DNA from: Rothia sp. P100
GTDB taxonomy: Bacteria; Actinomycetota; Actinomycetes; Actinomycetales; Micrococcaceae
Assembly (NCBI RefSeq): GCF_023712425.1
Contig: NZ_JAMAYG010000004.1
Coordinates: forward strand, 124,001 to 188,000
Direction: 5' to 3'
DNA: 64,000 nt
Part shown: positions 1-8,496 of the stretch, in pieces
Numbering within the stretch: the first letter of the stretch is position 1
Layout of the letters: the number at the start of each line of letters is the position of its first letter
Notes under the pieces: model-generated
The model's input: the letters and a program-made list of their open reading frames with translations, nothing else
Databases searched by the model: none
Told to the model about the DNA's origin: nothing
Translations under genes and position numbers: made by a program

Positions 1-685
1 GGTGATCAAAGCTAACTGCAGTATGGGCGTAGACACGGGTATCGTCTGAGTCGTAGCAGAGGGAAGCACCGATAGGTTCGCCGTCAACCTTGACGATAAA
101 GAGAGTGGCGGCGTCCTCGGGCATCAAAACCTTAGCCACGTTCATCAGGTAGTCGTCCTGCTGGCGATTAAAGCCAAGGCGCTCTGCGGTCTCGTTGAGG
201 TAGTGCAGAAGAATTTTGACGTCTTCGGGGTTCTGAGACTTCTCAAACGTCACACCCTTTTTATGGATATTGCGGTGCAGGTTTCGGTTGGATGAAATCA
301 TGCCCTTGAGAAGTTCATCCTCGGAGAGGGTTAGGTCAATAATTTGGGTATGACCGGGCTGAATCTGGCGGGGGGAGAATTTGAACCCTCGCGCTGCCAA
401 GAAAGCTTCGCCGCTCTGCTGGCCCCAGATCCTGTCGTTAGTTGGCTCCACTCGAATGAACCAGCACTTGTGTTCGGCAGCAACTCTCTTCATATCGGCT
501 ATGGCCGCATCAAAGGCTGCAGCATTCTCTGCCTCAGGACCGTAGGGGGAGTAAAGGTAACGCCCTGTGGAGCCACCTTCAACGGTTGCCATGTAGTTCC
601 AGCCTTCGCCCGAACCCCGCACTACCGTGTGCCCATTATGTTCCTGAAGTTTAGCCCAAATATCTGACTGCAGAATGTTACTCAT
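1..685 (-). CDS. FemABX-family peptidoglycan peptidyltransferase, 3' end outside window
   Basis: The reverse strand reads open from an ATG at 685 to the window edge, giving 228 residues without a stop. The N-terminus (QSDIWAKLQEHNG, residues 6-18) is typical of the FemABX family, and the later RLGFNRQQDDYL stretch lies in the acetyltransferase-like fold. These enzymes move an aminoacyl group from aminoacyl-tRNA to the lipid II stem peptide to build the interpeptide bridge at the inner membrane face. Family members are usually about 330-420 residues, so the C-terminal part is missing here. The gene follows the LCP gene on the same strand with a 17-base gap, so co-transcription is likely. The exact amino acid transferred cannot be told from the fragment. 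Confidence 0.8.
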   Translation of the reverse strand, partial: MSNILQSDIWAKLQEHNGHTVVRGSGEGWNYMATVEGGSTGRYLYSPYGPEAENAAAFDAAIADMKRVAAEHKCWFIRVEPTNDRIWGQQSGEAFLAARGFKFSPRQIQPGHTQIIDLTLSEDELLKGMISSNRNLHRNIHKKGVTFEKSQNPEDVKILLHYLNETAERLGFNRQQDDYLMNVAKVLMPEDAATLFIVKVDGEPIGASLCYDSDDTRVYAHTAVSFDH

Positions 686-702
686 GGCGTTCAGTCTACC
701 GG

Positions 703-2277
703 TTAGGGCACGGAGCAGGTGCCATTGGGTGAGAGCTCACTGGCTAGCTGCGCGCGGAAGGACACAGGTTCAACCGTTACAGCGTCAGAGATTGTGCTTG
801 TATCGGTGTCAGCTATTTCAGAGGTAGAATACCCACCCTGCGCCGTGGTGGCCGTGGGGGCGATACCCTGGGCCGACTCAGAAATCATTTTTTCTACTGC
901 TGCATGGAGCTGATCAAAGTCTGGGTAGGTCGGGAAATCTTCGCTGAAGTAGGGCGGCCCAGCGGCGAACTGAATCAGATCGTAGTCCTTGGACTTCAGC
1001 GCCACATCACCCAGCTGGGATAAACCGCTTTGAGGGATATTGGTTTCCACCACCTGCTCACCTGCTGCAGTGATATCGGCGAACTTGGTCAGCACATTAG
1101 CAGGGTCAAGCTGCTTGAGCATAGCAGCCTGAACGCACCGCTGGCGTGCCTGACGGTCGTAATCCGAGGCGCCCTCTCGTGAACGGGCATACCAGAGAGC
1201 ATGGAAACCATCTAGCTTCTGCACACCTGGCTCAATGTAGCCGTCAATGGGGTTGGGCTCACCCGTGAGCTCGTTGGTACCCCCGCCAATGGGAACGTAA
1301 CCTCCAACATCAATGGTGATCCCACCCAGGGCGTCCACCAGTTGCTCAAAACCGCTCATATCAATCAGTAGGTAGTTCTCAACCGTAATCCCCAAAACCC
1401 CTGATACCGCATCCATGGTAGCTTCAGCGCCAGGATCCTCTGCCTCCGGGTACAGGTCAGGGTAGTTAGCGGTGACATCAGGGTAGAGAGCGTTGAGAAT
1501 ACACTCGTCTCCACAGTTGAAGCCCTCTGGGTAAACAGACCAGAGAGGGGAACCCTGCTCGAAGATTGCGTTCTGCAGGTTGCGCGGCACCGAGATGGTG
1601 ATGGCCTGCCCGGTTGAAGCGTCGATACTGACTACCGTCATAGAATCCGGGCGGCGGCCCACCCGGTCTTCGCCGGCGTCCCCTCCCATGAGCAGAATGT
1701 TGTAACGGCCCTCGTTCTCATTCAGCGCGCCGTCAGCGAAGATAGAACCGAGAGCTCCCCTGCCTACCCAAGTGATGTAGGCGCCGTAGCCCAAGCCACC
1801 ACCGGTGACAAAAATTGCTGCAATCAGGCAAAGGGTTACCAGGGTGCGGTGCTTACCGGCCAGCAGACCTGGACGGATAGCACGCAGAGTATCGAGGAAG
1901 AGAAACACCCAGCCTGCGGCTAGAGCCAGCAGGAGGAGGGCGAAGGCGGAGAGAAACCAGGTATTGGTAAACAGCGAAAGCACCATGGTGCGGCGCATCA
2001 GCCAAAGCCCCAGCATAAGAATGATGAAAGCCCACACCGTGAGAGTCACGGCCAGTGCCCGCTTTCCTACCACCTTGTGGTCGGTCATCAGTTGAACAGA
2101 ACCGGGTAAGACCAAAGTGAGCAGCAGAAACAGCCATGCTCTTTTAGACCGCAGGGCAGGTGAAGCTGCTTCTGGGTGATGCAAAGGATCAGTCAGATTG
2201 GGTTTGCCCAGATTCTGACCACGGCTACGCATCCCGCTAATCGGATGAACGGGTTGAGAATCACGCTGATCTGACAC
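703..2277 (-). CDS. LCP (LytR-CpsA-Psr) family protein, probable glycopolymer ligase
   Basis: Four membrane segments (about residues 47-64, 76-94, 105-127 and 143-165) precede an extracellular LCP domain that begins near residue 191 with a GGDAGEDRVGRRPDSM stretch carrying the usual Asp and Arg residues. LCP proteins transfer undecaprenyl-linked glycopolymers to peptidoglycan, which fits the large polysaccharide locus in this window. I chose GTG at 2277 because GGGGAGG lies five bases upstream. An in-frame TTG at 2307 would add ten residues but has no such site. Four N-terminal membrane passes instead of one are common in actinobacterial LCP proteins. Family assignment is firm; which polymer it attaches is unknown. 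Confidence 0.85.
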   Translation of the reverse strand: MSDQRDSQPVHPISGMRSRGQNLGKPNLTDPLHHPEAASPALRSKRAWLFLLLTLVLPGSVQLMTDHKVVGKRALAVTLTVWAFIILMLGLWLMRRTMVLSLFTNTWFLSAFALLLLALAAGWVFLFLDTLRAIRPGLLAGKHRTLVTLCLIAAIFVTGGGLGYGAYITWVGRGALGSIFADGALNENEGRYNILLMGGDAGEDRVGRRPDSMTVVSIDASTGQAITISVPRNLQNAIFEQGSPLWSVYPEGFNCGDECILNALYPDVTANYPDLYPEAEDPGAEATMDAVSGVLGITVENYLLIDMSGFEQLVDALGGITIDVGGYVPIGGGTNELTGEPNPIDGYIEPGVQKLDGFHALWYARSREGASDYDRQARQRCVQAAMLKQLDPANVLTKFADITAAGEQVVETNIPQSGLSQLGDVALKSKDYDLIQFAAGPPYFSEDFPTYPDFDQLHAAVEKMISESAQGIAPTATTAQGGYSTSEIADTDTSTISDAVTVEPVSFRAQLASELSPNGTCSVP

Positions 2278-2432
2278 GATGGCCTCCCCTGGGCTGAACA
2301 GCACCAATATGCTCTTTATCTAACAGAGAAAAACTCTGCCTCACCACATTAGCTAAAGAATCTGGGTGTACCACCGGTACAAGGGGGCTAAACCCTGAGA
2401 GGAGGCACACTTCACAAGTACAACGCTATTCT

Positions 2433-3062
2433 TTAGGGGGCGTAGGGTGCTTTAGCATCACTTTCTGATGCATCGGGAGCTGGGCGTGCGGGGGCAGGGC
2501 GCTCGCCGGCTTCTTCAGCGGCGTCCTCGATGCGTTCGGTGACTTTAGCGCGCAGGGCTGAGCCCTTGTCCATGGCGGTCTGGCGCAGTGAAGCCGCGAA
2601 GTCGATCATGTCTGAACGCACCTGGCGGGCAAAGCTATCATCGCCGCTGCCCAGGATACGCAGAGCCAGCAGACCTGCATTACGGGCACCGTTGATGGAA
2701 ACAGTAGCCACGGGCACTCCGGCGGGCATCTGCACAATGGACAGCAAAGAATCCATGCCCTCTAGGCTCTTGAGCTTGACCGGGACGCCGATGACCGGCA
2801 GGGGAGTCACTGCAGCCAGCATACCCGGCAGGTGGGCAGCACCGCCTGCTCCGGCAATAATGACACGGATGCCGCGTTCGTGGGCTTTTTTGCCGTAATC
2901 AATCATGTCCTCAGGCATGCGGTGGGCTGAGACCACATCAGCTTCGTAAGGAATCCCGAATTCTTCGAGCACCTGGGCTGCGGCTTCCATGACGGGCCAG
3001 TCAGAGTCAGAGCCCATGACAATGCCGACGATGGGGTTAGATGAATCGTAGGGTGAGCTCAT
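2433..3062 (-). CDS. purE: N5-carboxyaminoimidazole ribonucleotide mutase
   Basis: PurE converts N5-CAIR to CAIR in cytosolic purine synthesis. The class I signature is visible: [14 protein letters not shown] near the start, SAHRMPEDM, then [15 protein letters not shown] and [15 protein letters not shown]. The core ends near residue 165. A charged, Ala/Pro-rich tail of about 40 residues follows and is not part of the usual fold, so this 209-residue protein is longer than the typical 160-175. It lies 22 bases downstream of purK on the same strand, so the two are almost surely one transcript and supply consecutive steps. Confidence 0.95.
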   Translation of the reverse strand: MSSPYDSSNPIVGIVMGSDSDWPVMEAAAQVLEEFGIPYEADVVSAHRMPEDMIDYGKKAHERGIRVIIAGAGGAAHLPGMLAAVTPLPVIGVPVKLKSLEGMDSLLSIVQMPAGVPVATVSINGARNAGLLALRILGSGDDSFARQVRSDMIDFAASLRQTAMDKGSALRAKVTERIEDAAEEAGERPAPARPAPDASESDAKAPYAP

Positions 3063-3084
3063 GAGCGTCTCCTTGAAGTAGTGG

Positions 3085-4263
3085 CTAGGCGCCGTGGGTG
3101 AGTAGGTGAGCGGCCGCGGTTGCCTGCTGCCGCATAGTGGGCAGGTTGCTACCTACCATATTGATATGACCGATTTTGCGCCCGGGCTTGGGCTCTTTTC
3201 CGTAGAAGTGCATTTTGGCGGCAGGGTACTTGCCCAGAACCTGGGGGTAAACACCGAAGATGTCTTGATTTTCTCCACCCAAGAAATTTTTCATCAGAGC
3301 GTAATCGCCCTTGAGAGAGGTATCTCCCAAAGGAAGGTTGGCAACTGCGCGCAGGTGCTGTTCAAACTGGCTGGTGACAGATCCGTCCTGGGTCCAGTGC
3401 CCAGAATTGTGGGGGCGCATAGCAAACTCATTGACCATGAAACCAGCAGCAGAGCCGGGCACTTCAAAGAGTTCAGCTGCCATGACACCGGTAACGTCTA
3501 GCTCGGTGGCGACCTGAACAGCGGCTGCTGTAGCTGCTTTCATGAGATCTTCAGAGAGACCCGGGGCAGGAGCAATCACTTCATCGCAGACCGAGTTTAC
3601 TTGAATAGATTCAGCTACTGGCCATGCACGTACTTCACCGGAATCTCGGCGGGCTACCAGAGCCGAAAGTTCGCGGGTAAAGGGTACCTTTTCTTCAACG
3701 AGGAGGGATGAAAAATCGGTGCGTTCGGACAGCTGATCAAACCAGGTAGCCGCCTGGTGGCGCGCCTGGTCGGCGTCATCCAGCACCAATACGCCTTTGC
3801 CGTCATACCCGCCACGCGGTGTTTTAAGGACGACGGGCCAGCCGGTCTCTTCGCCGAAGACCAGTAGTTCGTTGAGGGTCTTTACCTCAGCCCAGGTGGG
3901 ATTGGGCAGACCCAGGCGGTCTACCGCCTTGCGCATCTCTAACTTGTCCTGGGCATGGACCAGGGCGCCAGGTCGGGGCTGAACGTTGACGCCATCATCA
4001 ATGAGCCGTTGCAAGAAATCGGTGGGCACATGTTCGTGATCAAACGTCAGCACATCGACGCCGCGAGCGAACTCGCGCAGGGTATCAAAGTCCCTGTAGT
4101 CGCCCACCGGGGCGTAGGGAACAGCGCGGGTGGCGCAAACATCATCAGATTCAGCTAGAACCTGTAGTTCTAGACCGAGTTCGGTTGCAGCGGGTGCCAT
4201 CATGCGGGCAAGCTGCCCGCCTCCGATGACACCGATTTTGGGGCCATTTACAGGAAAAGTCAC
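3085..4263 (-). CDS. purK: 5-(carboxyamino)imidazole ribonucleotide synthase
   Basis: PurK uses ATP and bicarbonate to carboxylate AIR to N5-CAIR, the substrate of PurE just downstream. The N-terminal [16 protein letters not shown] motif starts the pre-ATP-grasp domain. The ATP-grasp region has [14 protein letters not shown] and an [11 protein letters not shown] segment. The [13 protein letters not shown] segment is the conserved active-site/C-terminal signature. At 392 residues the length is normal. The start ATG at 4263 faces a 215-base intergenic region shared with the divergent GtrA gene. Confidence 0.95.
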   Translation of the reverse strand: MTFPVNGPKIGVIGGGQLARMMAPAATELGLELQVLAESDDVCATRAVPYAPVGDYRDFDTLREFARGVDVLTFDHEHVPTDFLQRLIDDGVNVQPRPGALVHAQDKLEMRKAVDRLGLPNPTWAEVKTLNELLVFGEETGWPVVLKTPRGGYDGKGVLVLDDADQARHQAATWFDQLSERTDFSSLLVEEKVPFTRELSALVARRDSGEVRAWPVAESIQVNSVCDEVIAPAPGLSEDLMKAATAAAVQVATELDVTGVMAAELFEVPGSAAGFMVNEFAMRPHNSGHWTQDGSVTSQFEQHLRAVANLPLGDTSLKGDYALMKNFLGGENQDIFGVYPQVLGKYPAAKMHFYGKEPKPGRKIGHINMVGSNLPTMRQQATAAAHLLTHGA

Positions 4264-4413
4264 TCTTTTAGGGTACCGGTCACACTACCGCTTGTAAAAG
4301 CATGTCCTAGGGGTCAAGACAGGGTGACCTGTGAGCAAATACGTAACGAACTTTCGAGGGCTCGCACAGGGGCCGCTGTATATTTGACTCAATACAGCCC
4401 TAACCTGAACTAA

Positions 4414-4466
4414 TTCGGGGTGCCGGGCCCAAGCTTTTCGGTGCTGGGCCCGCTGGGGGCACCGAA
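4414..4466 (+). promoter_or_regulatory. Nested stem-loop in the leader of the GtrA gene
   Basis: GGTGCC plus GGGCCC (4419-4430) face GGGCCC (4446-4451) and GGCACC (4458-4463), with a further TTCG/CGAA closing pair outside. The hairpin ends about four bases before the AAGGAAA ribosome-binding site. It has no U-run, so it looks more like a translation or stability element than a terminator. The inverted repeats are read directly; the role is inference. Confidence 0.4.
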
Positions 4467-4478
4467 GATAAGGAAACC

Positions 4479-5063
4479 ATGAGCTCTTTTTCTGAGCGGC
4501 TAAAACTCATCTGGCAGTCGCACGGCCGTGAAGTCCTACAGTTTTTGTCCGTGGGCGGTGCGGCCTTCGTCATTAACTCGGCCGTGACGTGGACTCTCAT
4601 GCATTCCATCTTTGAGGACGGGCACGGTAAGGCTAAAGTAGCCGCCGGTATTGTTGCTACCCTCTTTTCCTGGGTAGCTAACCGCCTGTGGACTTTTAAG
4701 GAAAAGCGCACCGGAAACAAGTGGCGCGAAGCGGTTGAATTTGCCATCGTGAACGCAATCGGTATCGGTGTTGAGTTAGGTTGCGTGCTCTTTAGTTTCT
4801 ATGTTCTGCAGTTGACCAGCCCCACGGCGTCCTTCGTCTCGGGCACCATTATCGGCACCATTTTGGGTACCATCGTGCGCTACTTCCTCTACAAATTCTG
4901 GGTCTTTTCCAAGAGCAAGGGCAAAACTGACCTGACTGAAGAAGAGCGCCGTGCTCAGCTTATTGCCGAGACTACGCAGATTATGACCGGACACATCCCA
5001 CAGGTTAAGGCTGAGCAAATTAAGCGCCCTGAGAGCAACGGCTCCATCAGAGCTGATCGCTAG
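4479..5063 (+). CDS. GtrA family membrane protein
   Basis: Four hydrophobic segments (about residues 20-42, 53-72, 87-110 and 118-143) and the LQFLSVGGAAFVINSAV opening are typical of the GtrA/PF04138 family. Members are thought to help move lipid-linked sugars (for example undecaprenyl-phosphate-glucose) across the membrane for cell-surface glycosylation, or to act as partners of glycosyltransferases. A hydrophilic tail of about 45 residues follows the last membrane segment. AAGGAAA sits six bases before the ATG. The TAG stop overlaps the stop of the convergent gene within CTAG (5060-5063). Confidence 0.85.
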   Translation: MSSFSERLKLIWQSHGREVLQFLSVGGAAFVINSAVTWTLMHSIFEDGHGKAKVAAGIVATLFSWVANRLWTFKEKRTGNKWREAVEFAIVNAIGIGVELGCVLFSFYVLQLTSPTASFVSGTIIGTILGTIVRYFLYKFWVFSKSKGKTDLTEEERRAQLIAETTQIMTGHIPQVKAEQIKRPESNGSIRADR

Positions 5064-5806
5064 CCTAAATCTTGGGGAGCTGTGGCCCTTTCATCGGACA
5101 TAATGCGATTCTTGCGCTCATCGGCCCACTCTTCTTGCGGGTCAAGAACCAGCACGCTGTAACCAGCCATGAGCGCCCCCAGTACATCAACGGTGGCATT
5201 GAGGCTGAGCTTAGAAGTTTCAAGCAGCAGCGAGTGCTTCCCTGTTGCTGTGAGCTGCGATAATTGCGCCGCCCGGGCTGCTACCCGCTGCATGAGCTCA
5301 CGGTAGGTTAGCCCCTTGAAGGCCGCATCGCTCTCGTGGGGCAAAGAGAAACCGCTGTAAGCATCAGAATGGGAACGCACCTCAGCACAGTAATCGGTGG
5401 TACCTGCCGGCACCTGCCCCATAAATCTCATAGAGAGGGGGCCGCGGTCGACCAGCACAGGGTATTCAGCCGCTGATTGCTCTATCTCAGTCGGTGAGAA
5501 AGCCGCGTGCACCTGTGAACCTTCGCCCCCACCCTCAAAGGTGAGTCTCGCCCCCACTCTTAGGCCCGCTAAAAGCAATACTAAGCTGCGCCAGTGCACC
5601 TGCTGGGTCAGCGTATATTGCTGTGCGGCACCCAGCTCACATTCATCCACCAAGAAATTTGCTGATTTGCTGACCCAGTTATCTAACACGCGCCCTGAGA
5701 GCTCGATACGCTCTCCCGGCGCTGAGTACCAAAGCAGGGCTGGGCTTTGACGCCGGGCTAAAGATGAGATGAAGGCAGTAAAAGTGGGAATGGAATCTAT
5801 AGTCAT
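5060..5806 (-). CDS. TIGR03089 family protein
   Basis: The sequence matches the actinobacterial TIGR03089 family: an N-terminus of the form APGERIELSGRVLDNWVSK-SANFL (about residues 29-54) followed by a short acyl-adenylate-enzyme-like fold without the full AMP-binding signature. The family is normally beside LCP and rhamnose or wall-glycan genes, as here, but its function is unknown. An upstream in-frame ATG at 5842 would give 260 residues. I prefer ATG 5806, which starts at the family's usual position, though neither start has a strong ribosome-binding site. It converges on the GtrA gene, with overlapping stops. Confidence 0.7.
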   Translation of the reverse strand: MTIDSIPTFTAFISSLARRQSPALLWYSAPGERIELSGRVLDNWVSKSANFLVDECELGAAQQYTLTQQVHWRSLVLLLAGLRVGARLTFEGGGEGSQVHAAFSPTEIEQSAAEYPVLVDRGPLSMRFMGQVPAGTTDYCAEVRSHSDAYSGFSLPHESDAAFKGLTYRELMQRVAARAAQLSQLTATGKHSLLLETSKLSLNATVDVLGALMAGYSVLVLDPQEEWADERKNRIMSDERATAPQDLG

Positions 5807-5944
5807 ATTCTCTACTTTAGTAGAGCGTCGGATGAGGGCCATAGAGCAGGGCGCCTAGCTGAAAGCTGTGGTTTGCATATACCATAGTGAAACGCAAATC
5901 TGAGTGAGAAGCCCGGTCAGAAACACATAATTTTTAATCTCAGC

Positions 5945-5974
5945 TTGACGAAAGGGGCATTACACACGTGTAAT
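5945..5974 (+). promoter_or_regulatory. Candidate sigma-70-type promoter of whiB2
   Basis: TTGACG (5945-5950) and TGTAAT (5969-5974) are separated by 18 bases. Initiation a few bases later would give an untranslated leader of about 170 bases before the whiB2 ATG. The boxes are read from sequence; use is inferred. Confidence 0.45.
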
Positions 5975-6083
5975 TAGGTGCAGGGAATTTTTTACGAACA
6001 GACATCACGGTGCCTTATCAGCCCCCTTCGGGGAATAAAAAGGCGATGTAGGCCAGGCTGTTCGGGAAGGCCAGAGCGGCAGT

Positions 6084-6107
6084 CCGGCGCCCAGTCGCCG
6101 GTTTTAT
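6084..6107 (+). terminator. Terminator-like hairpin inside the whiB2 leader (possible attenuator)
   Basis: CCGGCG (6084-6089) and CGCCGG (6096-6101) form a perfect six-pair stem with a six-base loop, directly followed by TTTTAT. It lies between the candidate promoter and the whiB2 start, so it could act as an attenuator. The stem is short, so termination may be weak. Confidence 0.4.
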
Positions 6108-6152
6108 ATCTACCGCGCATTCAGTCCTGACCGGGATATGAAAGGGAAGACA

Positions 6153-6626
6153 ATGGGCTCTTACAGTCACCAGCCTCACGGCGATGCCGGTGGGCGCACT
6201 GCAGGGGTTCAGCACCACAATATGCACTCCGCCCAGTACCTTGAACACCAAGCAAGCAACTTTCTTGCCCCCGTTGCAGAACGGGAGCCAGCCCGCACAC
6301 CCCAGATGGGTTCTGCAGGACCCCACGAGGCTGCGTCCAGTGATGCCGATAACCTGTCATTGTGGCAGCGGGCAGCCGGTATCTACAGCACAGATGGGGA
6401 CGAAGGCGAGCTCTCATGGCAAGCTGATGCTCTGTGCGCACAGACTGATCCTGAAGCTTTTTTCCCCGAAAAAGGTGGATCAACTAGGGACGCCAAGCGC
6501 GTGTGCAGTGAATGCCCCGTACGTGAGGCCTGCCTAGAATACGCCATGGAAAATGACGAACGCTTCGGCATCTGGGGCGGTCTTTCAGAGCGCGAGCGCC
6601 GTCGTCTGCGCAAGCAGGCCATCTAA
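6153..6626 (+). CDS. whiB2: WhiB-family iron-sulfur transcription factor, WhiB2/WhmD type
   Basis: The C-terminal half carries the four cluster-binding cysteines (about residues 95, 118, 121 and 127 in a C...CxxCxxxxxC layout), the GIWGG turn at 139-143 and a basic SERERRRLRK end that contacts DNA. The ADALCAQTDPEAFFPEKGGS run and the DUF3499 gene downstream match WhiB2/WhmD, which controls septation in actinobacteria by binding the principal sigma factor. There is no AT-hook, so it is not WhiB7. The first 60 residues are low-complexity and His-rich. ATG 6153 has AAAGGGAAG just upstream; ATG 6138 would add five residues. A structured leader precedes it. Confidence 0.85.
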   Translation: MGSYSHQPHGDAGGRTAGVQHHNMHSAQYLEHQASNFLAPVAEREPARTPQMGSAGPHEAASSDADNLSLWQRAAGIYSTDGDEGELSWQADALCAQTDPEAFFPEKGGSTRDAKRVCSECPVREACLEYAMENDERFGIWGGLSERERRRLRKQAI

Positions 6627-6644
6627 GAAAGAAGGGCTTGTCAT

Positions 6645-6911
6645 ATGGCAACTACTCGCCAGTGCTCGCGCCAGACCTGCCAGCGTGAAGCTATTTTCAC
6701 GCTCACCTATGCATATTCCAATTCCACGGCTGTCATTGGCCCTCTTTCAGTGCACCGTGAACCGCATGCCTACGACCTGTGTGAATTTCACGCGGACCGT
6801 CTGACTGCTCCCCAGGGCTGGGAGGTAGTACGCGTAGCTTCCCCGGTAAGTGCTACACCTGAGCAAGAAGCTCCAACCCAGGGGTCCTACCCGCCGCTTC
6901 GCGGTCTATAA
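6645..6911 (+). CDS. DUF3499 family protein
   Basis: This 88-residue protein has an N-terminal CSRQTCQREAIFTLTYAY stretch and a second motif LCEFHADRLTAPQGWEVVR, with paired cysteines and a histidine (C8, C12, C46, H49) that suggest a small metal-binding fold. The DUF3499 family is widespread in actinobacteria and sits beside whiB2, as here (18-base gap), so the two are probably co-transcribed. No biochemical function is known to me. A GAAAGAAGG ribosome-binding site precedes the ATG. Confidence 0.8.
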   Translation: MATTRQCSRQTCQREAIFTLTYAYSNSTAVIGPLSVHREPHAYDLCEFHADRLTAPQGWEVVRVASPVSATPEQEAPTQGSYPPLRGL

Positions 6912-7138
6912 ATCACCCTCTTACTGTGGCAGTGGGGCCTTAGTGTAGGCGGAGGGGCCACTGGCTCAATATGACACTGTCACCCAGCGTTTACTTGACC
7001 TTAATCACAGGCGTGTGACGTAGCCAGGTCGCGTAACCGGTCCTCCAGCTATGTCTTTGATAGCTCACATCAGATAAAATGTGACGAGCACACCAACACA
7101 CTTGCACCCCCCCCAATACCTTTAGGAAGTACGTTTTC

Positions 7139-8389
7139 GTGGAACATCCTCACTCCGGTTTATCTCGCGATGCCTGGACCAGGCGGTCCTTTGTCACCGT
7201 GGGCGCCTTAGGTACCGTTACCCTGGCTGCCTGTTCGACATCCTCTGAGAATGCAGCTGAGAGCGAGGTTTCACCTAGCACCACCTCTGCCACCCCTTCA
7301 CCAACCCCTGAGAAGGAGTTTGCCGGGACGGTAGAGGTCTACCCGGCTTTGGGTGAGGTAGAAATCAACCCCGTCGAGAAGGTGACTGTAACCAGCCTTG
7401 ACTCAACCCTGACCGACGTTACTGTCACCACCCCTGAGGGTGCTGAGTTAGCTGGCGAACTGTCAGAAGATGGGAGTACCTGGACTTCCACCGACAACAT
7501 GCTTTTCCACAGCGACTACACCGTGAGTTGGCAGGCAGCGGATGCTGAGGGAACAGCGGGTGAAGGCGAAAGTACCTTCTCAACCGTCACCCCTTCCCAC
7601 GAAGCAGATGTCATTGTCAACGTTACTGACGGTAGCACCTACGGCATTGGGCGAATTCTTCAGTTCAACTTCTCTGAACCCGTGCTCAACAAGGCCGAGG
7701 TGGAAAAGCGAATTAAGATCACCGGCGGTGGCGACCAGGCAGGCAAATTCCGCTGGTACAACGATTACATGGCACGCTACCGTCCCGCTGATAAGTGGGC
7801 GACCAACTCAACCATCACCCTTAACATCGATTTGTTTGGGCTGGATATCGGCAACGGCATGATTGGTAATCACAACACCGCCCTGAGTTTCAACACCTGG
7901 AATAAGCGGTACGCACTAGCGGATAACCTTACCAAGACCATCAAGATTTACGTTGATGATGTTCTGGTGCGGGAGAACCCCATCACTCTGGGTAATGCTG
8001 AGTGGCCCTCAGTGGTAGGTGAGCTGCCCATCATGGAGAAGTCTGAAAGCTACTACTTCAACCCTACTTCTCTTGATCTTGAAGAGGATAATGAACACTA
8101 CTACGAGCCCTTCTGGGCGTCCTGGACGGCGCGACTGACCAGCGGCGGTGTCTTTGTGCACCAGGCACTACCCACCGCCTGGTCTTCTGTAGGTGTTTAC
8201 AACGTGTCGCACGGCTGCATCGGCATGCTGCCTGAGGATGCCAAATTCTTCTACAACACCTTCGGTGTAGGTGACATCGTGGAAACCGTGAACACCGGCT
8301 ACCCCCAGGCTGACCCGGATGATGGCTACGGCGACTGGAACATTCCCTTTGAGCACTACAGCGACTCAAGCTGGGTAGGTAACTGGTAG
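7139..8389 (+). CDS. L,D-transpeptidase lipoprotein with Ig-like domains
   Basis: L,D-transpeptidases make 3-3 cross-links in peptidoglycan or attach proteins to it. The N-terminus has TRRSF, a hydrophobic stretch and a lipobox ending LAAC (Cys 32), so the protein is probably a Tat- or Sec-exported lipoprotein. A Ser/Thr/Pro-rich linker and two Ig-like regions (about residues 60-265) precede the YkuD catalytic domain. His 341, His 358 and Cys 360 (SHGC) are in place. The residue two after the catalytic Cys, usually Asn or Arg, is Gly (SHGCIGM). The start is GTG with AGGAAG upstream. A strong terminator follows. Confidence 0.88.
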   Translation: MEHPHSGLSRDAWTRRSFVTVGALGTVTLAACSTSSENAAESEVSPSTTSATPSPTPEKEFAGTVEVYPALGEVEINPVEKVTVTSLDSTLTDVTVTTPEGAELAGELSEDGSTWTSTDNMLFHSDYTVSWQAADAEGTAGEGESTFSTVTPSHEADVIVNVTDGSTYGIGRILQFNFSEPVLNKAEVEKRIKITGGGDQAGKFRWYNDYMARYRPADKWATNSTITLNIDLFGLDIGNGMIGNHNTALSFNTWNKRYALADNLTKTIKIYVDDVLVRENPITLGNAEWPSVVGELPIMEKSESYYFNPTSLDLEEDNEHYYEPFWASWTARLTSGGVFVHQALPTAWSSVGVYNVSHGCIGMLPEDAKFFYNTFGVGDIVETVNTGYPQADPDDGYGDWNIPFEHYSDSSWVGNW

Positions 8390-8404
8390 CCCAGCCCTTT
8401 AGAG

Positions 8405-8437
8405 AAGCTCCCGCCCCTCCTGTGGGTGGGAGCTTTT
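8405..8437 (+). terminator. Intrinsic terminator after the L,D-transpeptidase gene
   Basis: A 12-base arm (8405-8416) pairs with 8424-8435 with a single G-T wobble, a seven-base loop, and TTTT at the 3' side. It ends the transpeptidase transcript about 15 bases after its stop. Confidence 0.8.
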
Positions 8438-8496
8438 CTGCGCCCTGCTGCATACAGTACAGTGAAGCAAGCACACATCAATCACAGGGGAGCGTC

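Larger units (their letters stand above)
5807..6152. other. 346-base intergenic region: whiB2 promoter and leader
   Basis: This gap between the divergent TIGR03089 and whiB2 genes holds a candidate promoter (5945-5974), a small CCCC/GGGG hairpin near 6021-6032, a start-stop ATGTAG at 6046-6051, and a terminator-like hairpin (6084-6107), all in front of whiB2. No other coding sequence is apparent. Confidence 0.5.
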
